Shown piece by piece: positions 47,899-58,743 of a stretch of DNA of 64,000 nucleotides; position 1 is the stretch's first letter, and every line of letters starts with the position of its first letter. The notes beneath the pieces are model-generated. The model did no database searches and was not told the origin of the DNA. It was given only the letters and a program-made list of their open reading frames with translations. Made by a program: the position numbers and the translations under genes. Source of the stretch: Okapia johnstoni (Eukaryota; Chordata; Mammalia; Artiodactyla; Giraffidae); contig CM044311.1 of the NCBI GenBank assembly GCA_024291935.2, forward strand, positions 22,157,001 through 22,221,000, read 5' to 3'.

Positions 47899-48596
47899 TA
47901 TACATATATATGTGAAAAAATAGGAAGATTAGGAATCATACAAACTATTACAAAAAATAGCATTCAACTTTCTTTTTGCATTTATTCCAGTCATTATAAA
48001 ATTCATTTAATGAAGAGTAGGTAATTTGTTTTTTTAACATAGAAAAACAACACTCAGCAATAGTACACTTGGAGGTGAACTGACTCCAGGAACAGCTAAA
48101 AGTTTCCTAGGGAGCCTACAAGAAAATATGAATGATAGTGGTATCAGCCTGCCTTGAGGAGAACATTCAACTCCCACACTTATCAATTTGGAGGTTGCTT
48201 GACATTGGAGTTCACACTATTAAAAAAATTAGTTTGCATTAAAACGCATAATTCCTAACAGAATTAAAATCATAGCAGTGAGGACAGAAAAATTACCTGA
48301 ATTGGACATAGAATATTGTGAGGACAAAATGATGGAAGCAATTGCAAGTTGCCAGAACAAGAGTCAAAAAATAAACAAGATACCAATATTTACTAAATAC
48401 CCATTATGTGGTAGGAATCTTTATGAGATAGAAACAAGGACAAAGGAGAGGTTACTTTGCTGTGAGAAGAACTAGGGCAAGAGATTCATTGAAAATGTAA
48501 TAAAAAGGAAAGGATTTTGAAGGATAGAGATGGAATCTAATAGATCAAAAAAAAATTTTTTTTAGGCAGATTTTATTATGTTTATTTTTGTCCAGT
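47899..48596. other. Unique non-coding sequence
   Basis: No gene. tttactaaatacccattatg near 48389 may be a MIR/L2 scrap. Confidence 0.35.
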
Positions 48597-49160
48597 TTCT
48601 ATCTTAGCTCTGTTTCTTAAAACAAAATACCATATAATGGGTAGCTTAAGCATCAGGTATTTATTTTTCACAGTAAAGTCCCAGATCAAGGTGCCAGCAG
48701 ATTTGGTTCCTGGTGAGAACCTTATTCATGACTTTCGATTGGCCACCTTCTTACTATGTTTTCACAGACCAAAAAAAAAAAAAAAAAAAGTAGTATCTTC
48801 CCATTCCTGAAAGTGAAAGTGTTAGTTGCTCAGTCACTACCTCTTAGATTATAGCCCACCATGATCCTCTATCCATGGAATTCTACAGGCAAGAATATCG
48901 GAGTGGGTTGCCATACCTTTCTCCAGGGGATCTTTCCAACCCAGGGATCAAACCTGGGTCTCCCTCATTGCAGGCAGATTCTTTACCATTTGAACCACCA
49001 GGGAAGTCCCTTCCTGTTCCTATAAGGACACAAATCCCATCATAGGGGCTGCATCCTATGACTTCATCAAACCTATCTACCTCCCAAAAGGTCCACTGCA
49101 AATACCATCATATTTGTGGTTAGGGCTTTAACCTATGAACTTCTGGAGGTGGGGCACAGA
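48597..49160 (-). mobile_element. MLT1-type (MaLR) LTR, antisense, split by a Bov-tA
   Basis: Left part: aacaaaataccatataatgg, gatcaaggtgccagcagatt, ttggttcctggtgagaacct, ggccaccttcttactatg. Right part after the SINE: cctataaggacacaaatccc and ggttagggctttaacctatg. This is the order of an antisense MLT1 LTR. An A18 run (48772-48789) interrupts it. A BovB is inserted at its right edge. Confidence 0.75.
48810..49007 (-). mobile_element. Bov-tA SINE, antisense, inside the MLT1 LTR
   Basis: aaagtgaaagtgttagttgc, caagaatatcggagtgggtt, gggatctttccaacccaggg and head gaaccaccagggaagt. Flanks ccattcctg (48801-48809) and cccttcctg (49008-49016) are the TSD with one change. Confidence 0.93.
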
Positions 49161-49291
49161 TCAGTTCAGTTCAGTTCAGTCACTCAGTTGTGTCCGACTC
49201 TTTGCAACCCCATGGACCGCAGCATGCCATGCCTCCCTGTCCATCACCAACTCCCAGAGTTTGCCCAAACTCATGTACATTGAGTCGGTGG
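49161..49291 (-). mobile_element. BovB LINE 3' tip, antisense
   Basis: Three tcagt-type terminal units, then cactcagttgtgtccgactc, ccatggaccgcagcatgcca and cattgagtcggtg. Only about 130 bases long. Confidence 0.92.
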
Positions 49292-49449
49292 TACTCAGTG
49301 CATAAAAGTATCCTAAATTATTGAACTTTGCTGTCTCTCTTAATATCTATCACCTTTTGAGTAACAGAGACCTCTTTTGTCTTGAACCTCATAAGCTCAA
49401 TCAGAATAAATCTAAGGAGATGAGAAAGAGCATGTGTGTTCAAGCCATC

Positions 49450-51073
49450 GTTGTTGTTCAAAAGCTCAATCCTTTCCAAATCTTTGCAATCCCATGGATT
49501 GCAGCATGCCAGGCTTCCCTGTTTTTCACTATTTCCTAGTTTGCTCAAACTAATGTCCATTGAATCAGTGATGTCATCCAGCCATCTCATCCCCTGTAAT
49601 TCCCTTCTCCTCCTGCCTTCAATCTTTCCCAGCATCAGGGTCTTTTCTAATGAGTAGCTCTTCACATCAGGTGGTCAGAGCCTTGGAGTTTCAGCTTCAG
49701 CATCAGTCCTTCAAATGAATATTCAAGGTTGATTCCCTTTAGGATTGACTGATTTGATCTCCTTGCAGTCCAAGGGACTCTCAAGAGTCTTCTCCAGCCC
49801 CACAGTTCAAAAGCATCCTTTCTTTGGCACTCAACCATTTTTTACGGTCCAACTCTCTTATCCATACATGACTACTGGAAAAGCCATAACTTTGACTATA
49901 AGGACCTGTCAGCAAAGTGATGTCTCTGCTTTTAATAAGTTGTCTAGGTTTGTCATAGATTTTCTTCCAAGGAGTTCAGTTCAGTTGGTCAGTCATATCC
50001 GATTCTTTGTGACCCCATGAACCGCAGCATGCCAAGCCTCCCTGTCCATCACCAACTCCCAGAGTTCACCCAAACTCATGTCCATAGAGTCGGTGATGCC
50101 ATCCAACCATCTCATCCTCTGTCGTCTCCTTCTCCTCCCGCCCTCAATCTTTCTCAGCATCAGGGTCTAAGCATCTTTTAACTTTGTGATTTTGGAGTCC
50201 ATGAAAATAACCTCTGTCACGGTTTCCATATTTTCCCTATGTATTTGCCATGAAGTGATGGGATTGGATGCCATGATCTCAATTTTTGAATGTTTAATTT
50301 TAACCCAGGTTTTTCACTCTATTTTTCATCTTCATCAAGAGCCTTTTTAATTCATCTTCACTTTCTGCCATTAGGGTGTTGTCATTGGCATATTTGAGGT
50401 TATTGATATTTCCTCTGGCAATCTTGATTCCAGCTTGTGCTGCATCCAACCTGGCATTTCACATGATGTACTCTCCAAATAAGTTAAATATGCAGATGAC
50501 AATATACACCTCTATATACTCCTTTCCCAATTTTGAACCAGTCCATTCCCCCAGGTCCAGATCTAACTGCTGCTTCTTGTCCTGCATAAAGGCAGGTCAG
50601 GTGGTCTGGTATTCCCATCTCTTGAAGAATTCCACAGTGGTTGTGATCCATATAGTCAAAGGCTTTAGCATAGTCAGTGAAGAAGAAGTCGATGCTTTTC
50701 TGGAGCTCCCTTGCTTTTCCTATGGTCCAACAGACACTGGCAATTTGATCTCTGGTTCCTCTGCCTTTTCTAAATCTAGCGTGTACATCTGGAAGCTCTC
50801 AGTTCATGTAATGCTCAAGACTAACTTGAAAGATTTTGAACATTGCCTTGCTAGCACGTGAAATGAGTCCAGTTGTGGGGTAGTTTGAACATTCTTTTGA
50901 CATTGCCCTTCTTTGAGATTGGAATGAAAACCTATCTTTTCCAGTCCTGTGGCCTCTGCTGAGTTTTCCAAATTTACTGACCTGTTGAGTGCAGCACTTT
51001 ACAAGTATGATCTTTTAGCTCAATTCTATCATCTCCACTAGCTTCGTTCACAGTAGTGCTTCCTTATGGCCCA
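49450..51073 (-). mobile_element. BovB LINE, longest antisense copy, split by a second BovB
   Basis: About 1.43 kb of BovB once the insert at 49975-50167 is left out: 3' part 49450-49974 and RT part 50168-51073. The RT part keeps the palm region to ccttatggcccactg at its upstream end. The catalytic box at 50381-50392 (minus strand) reads YAND, so the first aspartate of YADD is lost. The terminal repeat is eroded. The 161-codon plus-strand frame 50376-50861 is only antisense of this element. Confidence 0.93.
49975..50167 (-). mobile_element. BovB 3' tip nested inside another BovB
   Basis: Starts ttcagttcagttggtcagtc at the point where the outer copy reads ccttccaaggag-like sequence, and ends at cagcatcagggtc. 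The outer copy then resumes with taagcatcttttaa exactly where it stopped. Both elements have the same orientation. No target duplication beyond one base is visible. Confidence 0.92.
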
Positions 51074-51075
51074 CT

Positions 51076-51137
51076 GATATCTCTTATGTTTGTTGCATTG
51101 GCAGGCAGATTCTTTACCACTAGCACCACTTGGGAAG
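51076..51137 (-). mobile_element. Bov-tA head fragment, antisense
   Basis: tgcattggcaggcagattct and accactagcaccacttggga are the tRNA-like head of a Bov-tA2-type SINE. The rest is absent. Confidence 0.7.
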
Positions 51138-51169
51138 AACTTTCATGTCATAAAAGCCAGTTTAGAATC

Positions 51170-51350
51170 CTAAATTCTACCTCCAACTAATTGGATATAT
51201 TTGGTGAGTTATCAACTGCTTGCAAACTGCTTTCTTCATTGGTAAATTATACACAATAATACCTACTTAGGAGAGGTCTTTTGAGGATTAAATGAATTAA
51301 CATATGCAAAGCACCGCTTTGAAAATTTCCTGGCCCAAGACAGAGGCTCC
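51170..51350 (-). mobile_element. MIR SINE, antisense
   Basis: ctttcttcattggtaaatta, aataatacctacttaggaga and tgaggattaaatgaattaac are typical antisense MIR blocks. Confidence 0.75.
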
Positions 51351-51556
51351 AAAAGCATTGGTCCACAGACAAACAAAAATTGACAACTCTTTCTCAAACT
51401 TAATGATAAGATGGAGAAGAAGAAAATATATAGGTATATATATATATGTAAAAGTAGAAAATGAGTCATTTACTCCAGATCTCATTTCAAAGTACTGGAC
51501 CTTAAAGAAACTAATGGAATTTGTTGAAGGTCTTGAAGATTACTTACAAATGAGTT

Positions 51557-51704
51557 GTTTTTTATTTCTACTGGAATATAATTGCTTTACAATGTTGTGT
51601 TAATTTCTGCTATACAATGAAGTGAATCAGCCATATATTCCAACCCTCTTGGATTTTCCCTCCCACCACTTGATGCGATGGGAGCATCACACCACTCTGG
51701 GTCA
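51557..51704 (-). mobile_element. L1 3' tip, antisense
   Basis: tttctactggaatataattg, ctttacaatgttgtgttaat, tatacaatgaagtgaatcag, then an eroded ccctcccaccac stretch. Confidence 0.82.
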
Positions 51705-51870
51705 ATTATTGAATGATTGCTTTGTAGCAGACATAATTCTAAGTGCTTTGTATGGAGTTTAATTCCATTGTCTTCTTTCATCCTTAAAAGATCCTTTTCC
51801 ATTTTTCTTTTTCATTTCAAATATGAGGTGATTAAATCACAGAAGGATTAATTTACTCAAAGAGATTCGA
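51705..51870 (+). mobile_element. MIR SINE, sense
   Basis: gtagcagacataattctaag, tgctttgtatgg and tttcaaatatgaggtgatta. Directly abuts the L1 tip. Confidence 0.65.
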
Positions 51871-52267
51871 ACATCCAGTAGACAACATACTTAAACATAA
51901 ATCTTTACAGTTTAACACTTGAGTTTGTATCTTATGCAGTTTTTGATTACTTTTCAAAATTAGGAGTGAATATTATCAGTGGCAACCCCTGTTTTGTTAG
52001 TTTGTTATTGTTTCTAGAATAATTGGATATGTATACTATAAGCATTAAAATATTTTCATAAATGCAGTTTCATTTTTAAAGTTAATAATTTGCTTCTTCT
52101 GTAGACAAATAGGCATATTTTCAACTTTAGGCTTTAAAAATCAAACTAAATATCAAGTGACATGTACAATATAAAGTTGAAAAAATAGCATTTCCTTACA
52201 TTACAAAATATACCCAAACTTTTTTGTTGAATTTTCGAATACTTGTAATAAAAATGTAACTTAAAAG
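51871..52267. other. Unique AT-rich non-coding sequence
   Basis: No gene or repeat seen. Confidence 0.4.
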
Positions 52268-52278
52268 TGAATTTTAAG

Positions 52279-52280
<2 letters not shown>

Positions 52281-52327
<47 letters not shown>
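52281..52327. repeat. (GT)n microsatellite
   Basis: About 23 uninterrupted GT units, the longest clean microsatellite in the window. Confidence 0.97.
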
Positions 52328-52332
<5 letters not shown>

Positions 52333-52535
52333 TCATTTGTGTCCAATTCTTTGAGACCTCATGGACTGTAACTCACCAGGCTGCTCTGTCTATGTGATTC
52401 TCCAGGCAAGAATACTGGAGTGAGTTGCCATTTCCTCCTCCAGGGGATCTTCCAGATCCAGGGATCCAACTGACCTCTCCTGTGTCTTCTGAACTGCATG
52501 TGAACTCTTTACTACTATCACCACCTGGGAACCCC
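52281..52535 (-). mobile_element. Bov-tA SINE, antisense, with long (GT)n tail
   Basis: The (GT)n run 52281-52327 lies inside the target duplication, so it is the expanded 3' tail. Then ctcatttgtgtccaattctt, caagaatactggagtgagtt and head ccacctgggaacccc. Flanks tgaattttaagat (52268-52280) and tgaattttatgat (52536-52548) differ at one base. Confidence 0.94.
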
Positions 52536-52548
52536 TGAATTTTATGAT

Positions 52549-53404
52549 AATGATATTGTAATTAAGTATTGTGATATAAGTTCTATTTGCTGCAATAGTT
52601 ACAATCCCTAGTAGGTATTCTACATATATTCAGCATTATATTTAGTATTATAAAATAAATTAAAACATAACTTTTTATTGAAACTTCCCCCACCCTCATG
52701 TTGAAGATTTCTGAAGACCTATACACCACTAAAAATAGAAAAGTAGGAATAATGTCTGGGACACCATCAGATTTTCTATAACCAAAATCTTTCAGTTCTC
52801 TATAGCTTCAGGGTCTCTCTATGAAGTGCAATAAATTTTAAAGATGGGGGACTTAAAATCAACCTACTGTTTTAACAGCATTTCTCACTCCATGTAATTT
52901 CTCTAGCATGTTGGAGTCTATCACAAAGTGTTAATATCTGTATCGAGATCATATATAACAAGACCTTCATAATCTTAATTAGAATTTAGAGCTAATGATT
53001 ATACTGGCAACATGGAAACTAAAATAATATATTAACTCTTTTGTTTGTAAAAAGTAATTATATAAACATAATAGGCACTGGGAATGTGATCATAGCATAC
53101 TATATCTTGCTATTCTTTATTTTTATATGTTAAAATTTATATTAAAAATACAAGGGCTGCTATTAACTAAATATATAGTAATAATTTGTTTCCTATTTGC
53201 ATAACAGCTTATTACTATCATGAATCTTAACATCCACACTACTGATTATTTCTTCATTATTGTAGTTAATGTAATTACTCTTTAAGAAAGTTTGTTCTCA
53301 GACATACTTTTTGCTTTATGTTTAAGAACAGATTTAATAAACTATCAATCACTTCTATAATAATATAATGCATGTGATTTTAAATAATTTTTTTAAGTAA
53401 TGAC
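52549..53404. other. Unique AT-rich non-coding sequence
   Basis: No gene or repeat seen. Confidence 0.4.
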
Positions 53405-53585
53405 ATAATGGAAATAGCACAGGGTTTTGAGAAGTACATTATCCTAAATGTGTGATCATCAACAAATTTCACAACATATTTTAGTCTCAATTTCATCATT
53501 TGTAAGATGAGAATTAAGACATACATGGAAAATTTGTATGTCTTTTTATCAAATAAATACTTCATGTAAAGTACTTAGTATACTA
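53405..53585 (-). mobile_element. MIR SINE, antisense
   Basis: gaaatagcacagggttttga, tcaatttcatcatttgtaag and tcatgtaaagtacttagtat. Degraded. Confidence 0.68.
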
Positions 53586-53640
53586 AGTTTGTTAACACTA
53601 TAGTAGGCATCCAGTTTACCACTTAATGGATTCATTAAAT

Positions 53641-53700
53641 CATTCAAAAAGCATTCACTGAGCATTTACCATGTGCCAGACACTTTCCTATAAACAAGAA
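53641..53700 (-). mobile_element. L2 LINE 3' end, antisense
   Basis: attcactgagcatttaccat and gtgccagacactttcctat are the well-known antisense L2 3' motif. Confidence 0.6.
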
Positions 53701-53727
53701 CAGATAATGCCTACATTTCATAGTTGT

Positions 53728-53806
53728 ATTGGGTTGCTCAAAAAGTTCATTTGGGTTATTTCCATAAGATGTTGTGGGAAAAAAGGAATGAACCTTTTGG
53801 CCAATG
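53728..53806. mobile_element. Ruminant mariner-type miniature element (MITE)
   Basis: About 79 bases with terminal inverted repeats: attgggttgctcaaaaagtt at the left and, inverted, gaaccttttggccaatg at the right, around a ccataagatg centre. It abuts a TA at the left (53727-53728), the mariner target. This is the short, non-coding relative of mariner elements scattered in ruminant genomes. Confidence 0.82.
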
Positions 53807-55227
53807 CAGCATTTCACACATTGCATATATATTAATGGATGTATGTATTGTAGATATGAATACCATAAAGTAGAATATCATGTAAGAGGTTTGCTTGGAG
53901 TATATCTCGGTTTCTATTAGAATTTTGTGATGCAATAAATTCAAGTCAACCAAAAATTCATGACATGATATGCATATATTTGTTTGAATTGAATGGAGGT
54001 GGTTTCTCTGCTGCTATCACAAGAATGAAATATTCATTATTTCTTAATTCACAGTATTTGTAAAATGAAAACACACCCATTTGTGAGGAGAAAATGTGAA
54101 GAACTAAGTTAAACTTTCCAAAGACTATATATTAATTCTATAGGAAAAATTTTTAATTATTCCTACAATAACCACAATAGTTAATTTCACCTGTGAATTC
54201 TTGTGATGACCCTGAATATTTTATTCGAGTAAAAATGATTCTAAACAGATATTAGAAAGATGAGTGCATGGAACTCTGGCTAAAAAAAACTGAGGACCTG
54301 TGGGTCAGAGTTTTTTTCAAATATTGTTTGGCTTATTTTTAAAAGTTGAGAATTAACCTCTAAAAGTTGAATTTCTAGGAACACTAATTCAATATTCTGA
54401 TATCAAACTTCTTTAAAAACTAATGGGTGTCATAATAGCACCTAAGTTTCATTTCCACCTCACAACCAGGCACTCCTTCCTGGAGTATCTACACTCTCTT
54501 TATGTAAGGCCTAAATTCTCCGGTTTTCATTGCACATTGCACAGTTTACCTTACATTCTGCCTGCTTTCCTGTTGGAATCTCGTAGAAATTCGTGGTAAA
54601 GTTTCCTTACTTTATCTGTGGAAACTTTAGAATTGTAAGAGATAAGGTTGGTTTTATAGTTTTCAAAATTGCTCTTATACATTTTTTTTTAACTTTTGGG
54701 TAGCACAAGGAGGCACAAATTTAAAGCTTATTCATTCAGCCCAATAACTTATCCATATTATCAAATAATTCACATGGATTAATAATCAAATGATTTCCAT
54801 TTTGGGTTGTTTTTCTTTGAAATCAGAGGACAAGTGGCTTACGACAGATAGATTCATCTCCTGAAGAAATATGATTGTGCTGTAATCTGAGTGTTCGTGT
54901 TGCACACAAAAAACCATACTATATTGTCTTCAGAAACTGCTCTGCAATATAACAGAGCATGTAACAAAAATCAGTGCTGGAAACAGCATGTTAAATCCTG
55001 CCTACCTCTAATGCAGAATTGTAAAGTTATTGTAATTATTCAAGGAGAGACCTGGCATAATATTTTAGATGGACTATTAGGTAAGTTGATACAAAATTCT
55101 AGTCAGTAAATTTGGGAGAAGGGATAGCTTTGAGAAGGTAGGAAGAAATAAGGGGAAGGAAATGTAAACAAACCATTACCAGGCTTTGCTGGATACAGTT
55201 TTCTTGGTATTAACATGAAGGAGGACA
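53807..55227. other. Unique non-coding sequence
   Basis: No gene or recognised transposon over 1.4 kb. Confidence 0.4.
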
Positions 55228-55428
55228 GGCTTCCCTGGTGCCTCAGACTGTAAAGAATCTGCCTTCAATGTAGGAGACCCAGGTTTGATCCCAGAGTTGG
55301 AATGATCCCCTGAAGTAGGGAATGGCTACCCACTCCAGTATTCTTGCCTGAAGAATTCCATGGTCAGGGTATCCTGGCAGGTGGCAGTCCATGGTGTCTC
55401 AAAGAGTCAGAAATCACTGAGTGACTCA
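55228..55428 (+). mobile_element. Bov-tA SINE
   Basis: ggcttccctggtgcctcaga, gtaggagacccaggtttgat, gaatggctacccactccagt, atggtgtctcaaagagtcag and aaatcactgagtgact. Confidence 0.92.
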
Positions 55429-55861
55429 TATTAACCTCATAGAGTACAGACTGACAGCATTCTAGTAAGAGTTTACATGGACTTGAAGATATTTCAATTG
55501 GTGTTTCTCTAATGGTAGATTAAGGGAGGAGAATATGAACTTCCAAAATATTTTGAGCAGCTGATTGATTTAATATATTTACCAGGCAAGTGGGATTGGT
55601 TATAGGAGATGCCAGCTGTAAAGGATGCAATATAATTGCCTGATAACCTCTACAGTCCCCGATGTTGAAACACCTTCAAGAGTTTGTTTTAATCACCTGA
55701 GAGATTATGAAATTAAAAATTGTATACTTTTTTCTCATATTATCATTTCAAGTCCATTTAAAAGCTCAAAGAAAATAACATTATATTGTAACTATTTCTT
55801 TGGTACATTCAGCATTCATAGCCTGAAATACAAATATGATATTAATAAATTATTATTTATT
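55429..55861. other. Unique non-coding sequence
   Basis: No gene or repeat seen. Confidence 0.4.
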
Positions 55862-56001
55862 TTGGGGAAAATCCCCTGGAGGAGAGCATGACAACCCACT
55901 CCAGGATTCTTGCCTGGAGAATCCCATAGACAGAGGAGCCTAAAAGACATAGAGTGGCAAAGTCAGACATGACTGCAGTGACTTAGTATGCATGCACACA
56001 C
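55862..56001 (+). mobile_element. Bov-tA SINE, 5'-truncated
   Basis: Starts at ggggaaaatcccctggagga, so the tRNA head is missing. Continues cccactccaggattcttgcc to cagacatgactgcagtgact and a gcatgcacacaca tail. Confidence 0.9.
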
Positions 56002-56358
56002 AGTGCATTTGTTATATGATAAGATAATGAAACACAAAACTACAAAGCATTTAGTTTGCCTCCTTATTTTAAATCAGCCCTCAGTAATTTGGTAGTAATT
56101 TATAGAACATAATATTTATATCAACTTCAGCAATGTAATATAAGATTAGCTATAAAATCTTTGTGTAAAACTGCATAGTGGAGTGGCCAAATGCAGAATT
56201 AGTTACTGTGTTAAAACAATAGCTGATATAGCTATTCAAAATTTGTTTGTTTTCTAAACACTTATAATGTTATAAAAGAGACATAGAGAAAGAGAATATG
56301 AAACCAAAATATGATGTTAGATTAGCTGTAGCATAGCATAATTGTGGAAGACGTACAT
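56002..56358. other. Unique AT-rich non-coding sequence
   Basis: No gene or repeat seen. Confidence 0.4.
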
Positions 56359-56366
56359 TTTTCTTC

Positions 56367-56581
56367 ATAAAGTGAAAGTGAAGTCGCTCAGTCGTGTCCG
56401 ACTCTCTGCGACCCTGTGGGCTGTACCCTACCAGGCTCCTCCGTCCGTGGGGTTCTCCAGGCAAGAATACTGGAGTGGGTTGCCATTTCTTTCTCCAGGG
56501 GATCTTCCCGACCCAGGGATCAAACCCGGCCCTCCTGCATTGCAGGCAGACGCTTACCCTCTGAGCCACCAGGGAAGCCCC
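56367..56581 (-). mobile_element. Bov-tA SINE, antisense, young, next to a CHR SINE
   Basis: agtgaaagtgaagtcgctca, gtcgtgtccgactctctgcg, gatcttcccgacccagggat, and head tgcattgcaggcagacgctt, ctgagccaccagggaagccc. Many CpGs survive. 8-bp TSD ttttcttc at 56359-56366 and 56582-56589. Confidence 0.95.
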
Positions 56582-56589
56582 TTTTCTTC

Positions 56590-56755
56590 TGCTGTGCACA
56601 AGCTCTAGGGATTGCAGGCTCAGTAGTTATGGTGCGGGGGTTTAAGCTTTGTTGCTCTGAAGCATGTGTAATCTTTCTGTACCACTGATTGAACCCCTGT
56701 GTCCTGCATTGGCAAGTAGATTCTTCTCCACTGTGCCGCCAGTAAAGTCTGACTT
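56590..56755 (-). mobile_element. CHR-type SINE fragment, antisense
   Basis: attgcaggctcagtagttat, tgtcctgcattggcaagtag and ttctccactgtgccgccagt are the 5' two-thirds of an antisense CHR SINE. The 3' part is missing at the young Bov-tA. Confidence 0.82.
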
Positions 56756-57594
56756 CAAATTAAATCCACTATGTAGCTGAGAAAATAATCTAGAATATAA
56801 TTATCTGCCTTTCATGCATTTTCTGTGAGAAATATATGGCATAAAATTGAAAGTTGACTGTTTACATATAGCAATCAATAACTTGTAAGTACCTAATTTA
56901 CCATATTATTGCTTTCTTCCAATTACTTCTGTAGAATCTTAAAATATTGGTATTATATTCTATAGTAATAAATAACAAGTCCTACCTTAGTTCTAAATTT
57001 ATTTAAATTATCCTGAATATTATAGCTTACTAGAAAATCTTTCTTATGAGTGTTTTATAGGGCTTCAATATTTTCTAAGTACATTATAATAATTTTTTCA
57101 AAATTGATTTTTCTCTCTGACATATTATAAACAGCCTATTATTTTTGCAAAGATTGTTAAATTATAGCACTCTGTTTTATTCATTTTTCTGAATCTCCTA
57201 GCTGGGATAAAACCCTAGGTTAACGTATCTGTAAAAACATAAATTTAACTAAAATGAAAAATTGCGTGCATGTGAATTGCATAATACATTTTCAAATAAA
57301 ACATGATTGCTAATTGGGAGCAATTCTCAGACGCTCCCCTTTTGAAAAATTGATATATATCCTTTTGTCTTATAAAAGTACATATACAAGTTCTTGTAAA
57401 TAAAGAAACTGAGACAGACTTATCTGCTTTCAAAATGATCTATCTAATCTTAGAAAGGAACTGGAGCTTAGACAAATATCACATTCTTATTGTTATTCCT
57501 AGGCTCTTTCCATATTTTTCTTTTTTAAACATTAATTGGTACCAAGTGAGATATGTTCTATTTTTTATCAATGAAAACATACTACGTCTTATAC
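56756..57594. other. Unique AT-rich non-coding sequence
   Basis: No gene or recognised repeat. Confidence 0.4.
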
Positions 57595-58120
57595 AAATAA
57601 TACTTCTTCAATGTTTAGTAATGTTTCATTTTAAAATAGTGTATTTACAGAAAAGCTTCAAAGAGATTATGGAGCTCCCCTATATCCTTCACTCCATCTA
57701 TCTTATTGTTGACACTTTAATATGGTACATTAGTCATAACTGACAAACCAATATGAATACATTTTATTAACTAAAGTTCACGTGTTATTGTCATTTTTTA
57801 CCTCACGTCTTTTTTCTGGTCCAGAAACCCACACAGGATACCACATTGTATGTAGTTGTCATATGTTTTTAGAGTCCTATTTCTCTTCCTTGTTTTTGAT
57901 GACCTTGGCAGTTTTGAGGAGACTTATGTCGTATTCTGTTGACTGTCCATCAGTTTTGTTTTGTCTTATATTTTTCTTAAAGTTGGACTGGAGTTATGAG
58001 TTTGAGGGAGGAAGACCATAAAAATAAACTGCCGTTTTCATTACATAATTTCAAGTATTCATGGTACTAACAGGACTTACCACTGATAATGTTAACATAT
58101 TTATTTTTGTAATAATTTAT
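57595..58120 (-). mobile_element. Old L1M 3' UTR, antisense
   Basis: ctaaagttcacgtgttattg, ggataccacattgtatgtag, tgatgaccttggcagttttg, aggagacttatgtcgtattc, ggactggagttatgagtttg and aggaagaccata follow the antisense order of L1M-type 3' UTRs. Confidence 0.8.
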
Positions 58121-58291
58121 AGTTATATGTTATAGTAATTTTCAATATATTTTTACCTGGCACATAGTGATTTAAAGGGTAATTTCAGCACACTAAGAGG
58201 AGATGCACATTTCAGGGAAAACTAACTTTTCAAGTATATGAGACTATATAAGAAAGCAACAGAGTCATTTTACTAATTTAAAATGACTTTT

Positions 58292-58729
58292 TTTTTAATA
58301 AATTTATTTATTTTAGTTGGGGGCAAATTACTTTACAATATTGTAGTAGTTTTTGCCATACATTGACATGAATCAGCCGTGGGTTCACATGTGCTCCCCC
58401 TCCCGAACCCTCCTCCCACCTCCCTCCCCATCCCATCCCTCTGGGTCATCCCAGTGCTCCATCCCTGAGCATCCGTCCCATGCATAGAACATGGAATGGT
58501 GTTCCGCTTCACATATGACAATATATATGTTTCAATGTTATTGTCCCAGAACGTCCCACCCTCACCTTCTCCCTCAGAGTCCACAGGACTGTTCTATGCA
58601 TCTGTGTCTCTTATTCTGTCTCTCATATAGGGTTACCGTTACCATCTTTCAAATTCCATATACATGCATTAGTATACTGTATTGGTGCTTTTCTTTCTGG
58701 CTCGCTTCACTCTGTATAATGGGCTCCAG
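58292..58729 (-). mobile_element. Young L1 3' end, antisense, with perfect TSD
   Basis: Poly-T (58288-58297), then gggggcaaattactttacaa, ttgccatacattgacatgaa, ccatcccatccctctgggtc and tgtataatgggctccag. A 14-bp perfect direct repeat ttaaaatgactttt brackets it (58278-58291 and 58730-58743). 5'-truncated, about 440 bases, so it carries no complete ORF. Confidence 0.93.
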
Positions 58730-58743
58730 TTAAAATGACTTTT

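Noticed and set aside
48772..48789. A18 run as a separate retrocopy tail
   Set aside because: The sequence before it continues the MLT1 LTR and I found no target duplication, so it is left as a simple A expansion.
50376..50861. 161-codon open frame, plus strand
   Set aside because: Antisense of the BovB reverse-transcriptase region; no independent coding signal.
57435..57743. 102-codon hydrophobic frame
   Set aside because: Phe/Ile/Leu-rich because of AT-rich DNA, and it overlaps an antisense L1M 3' UTR.
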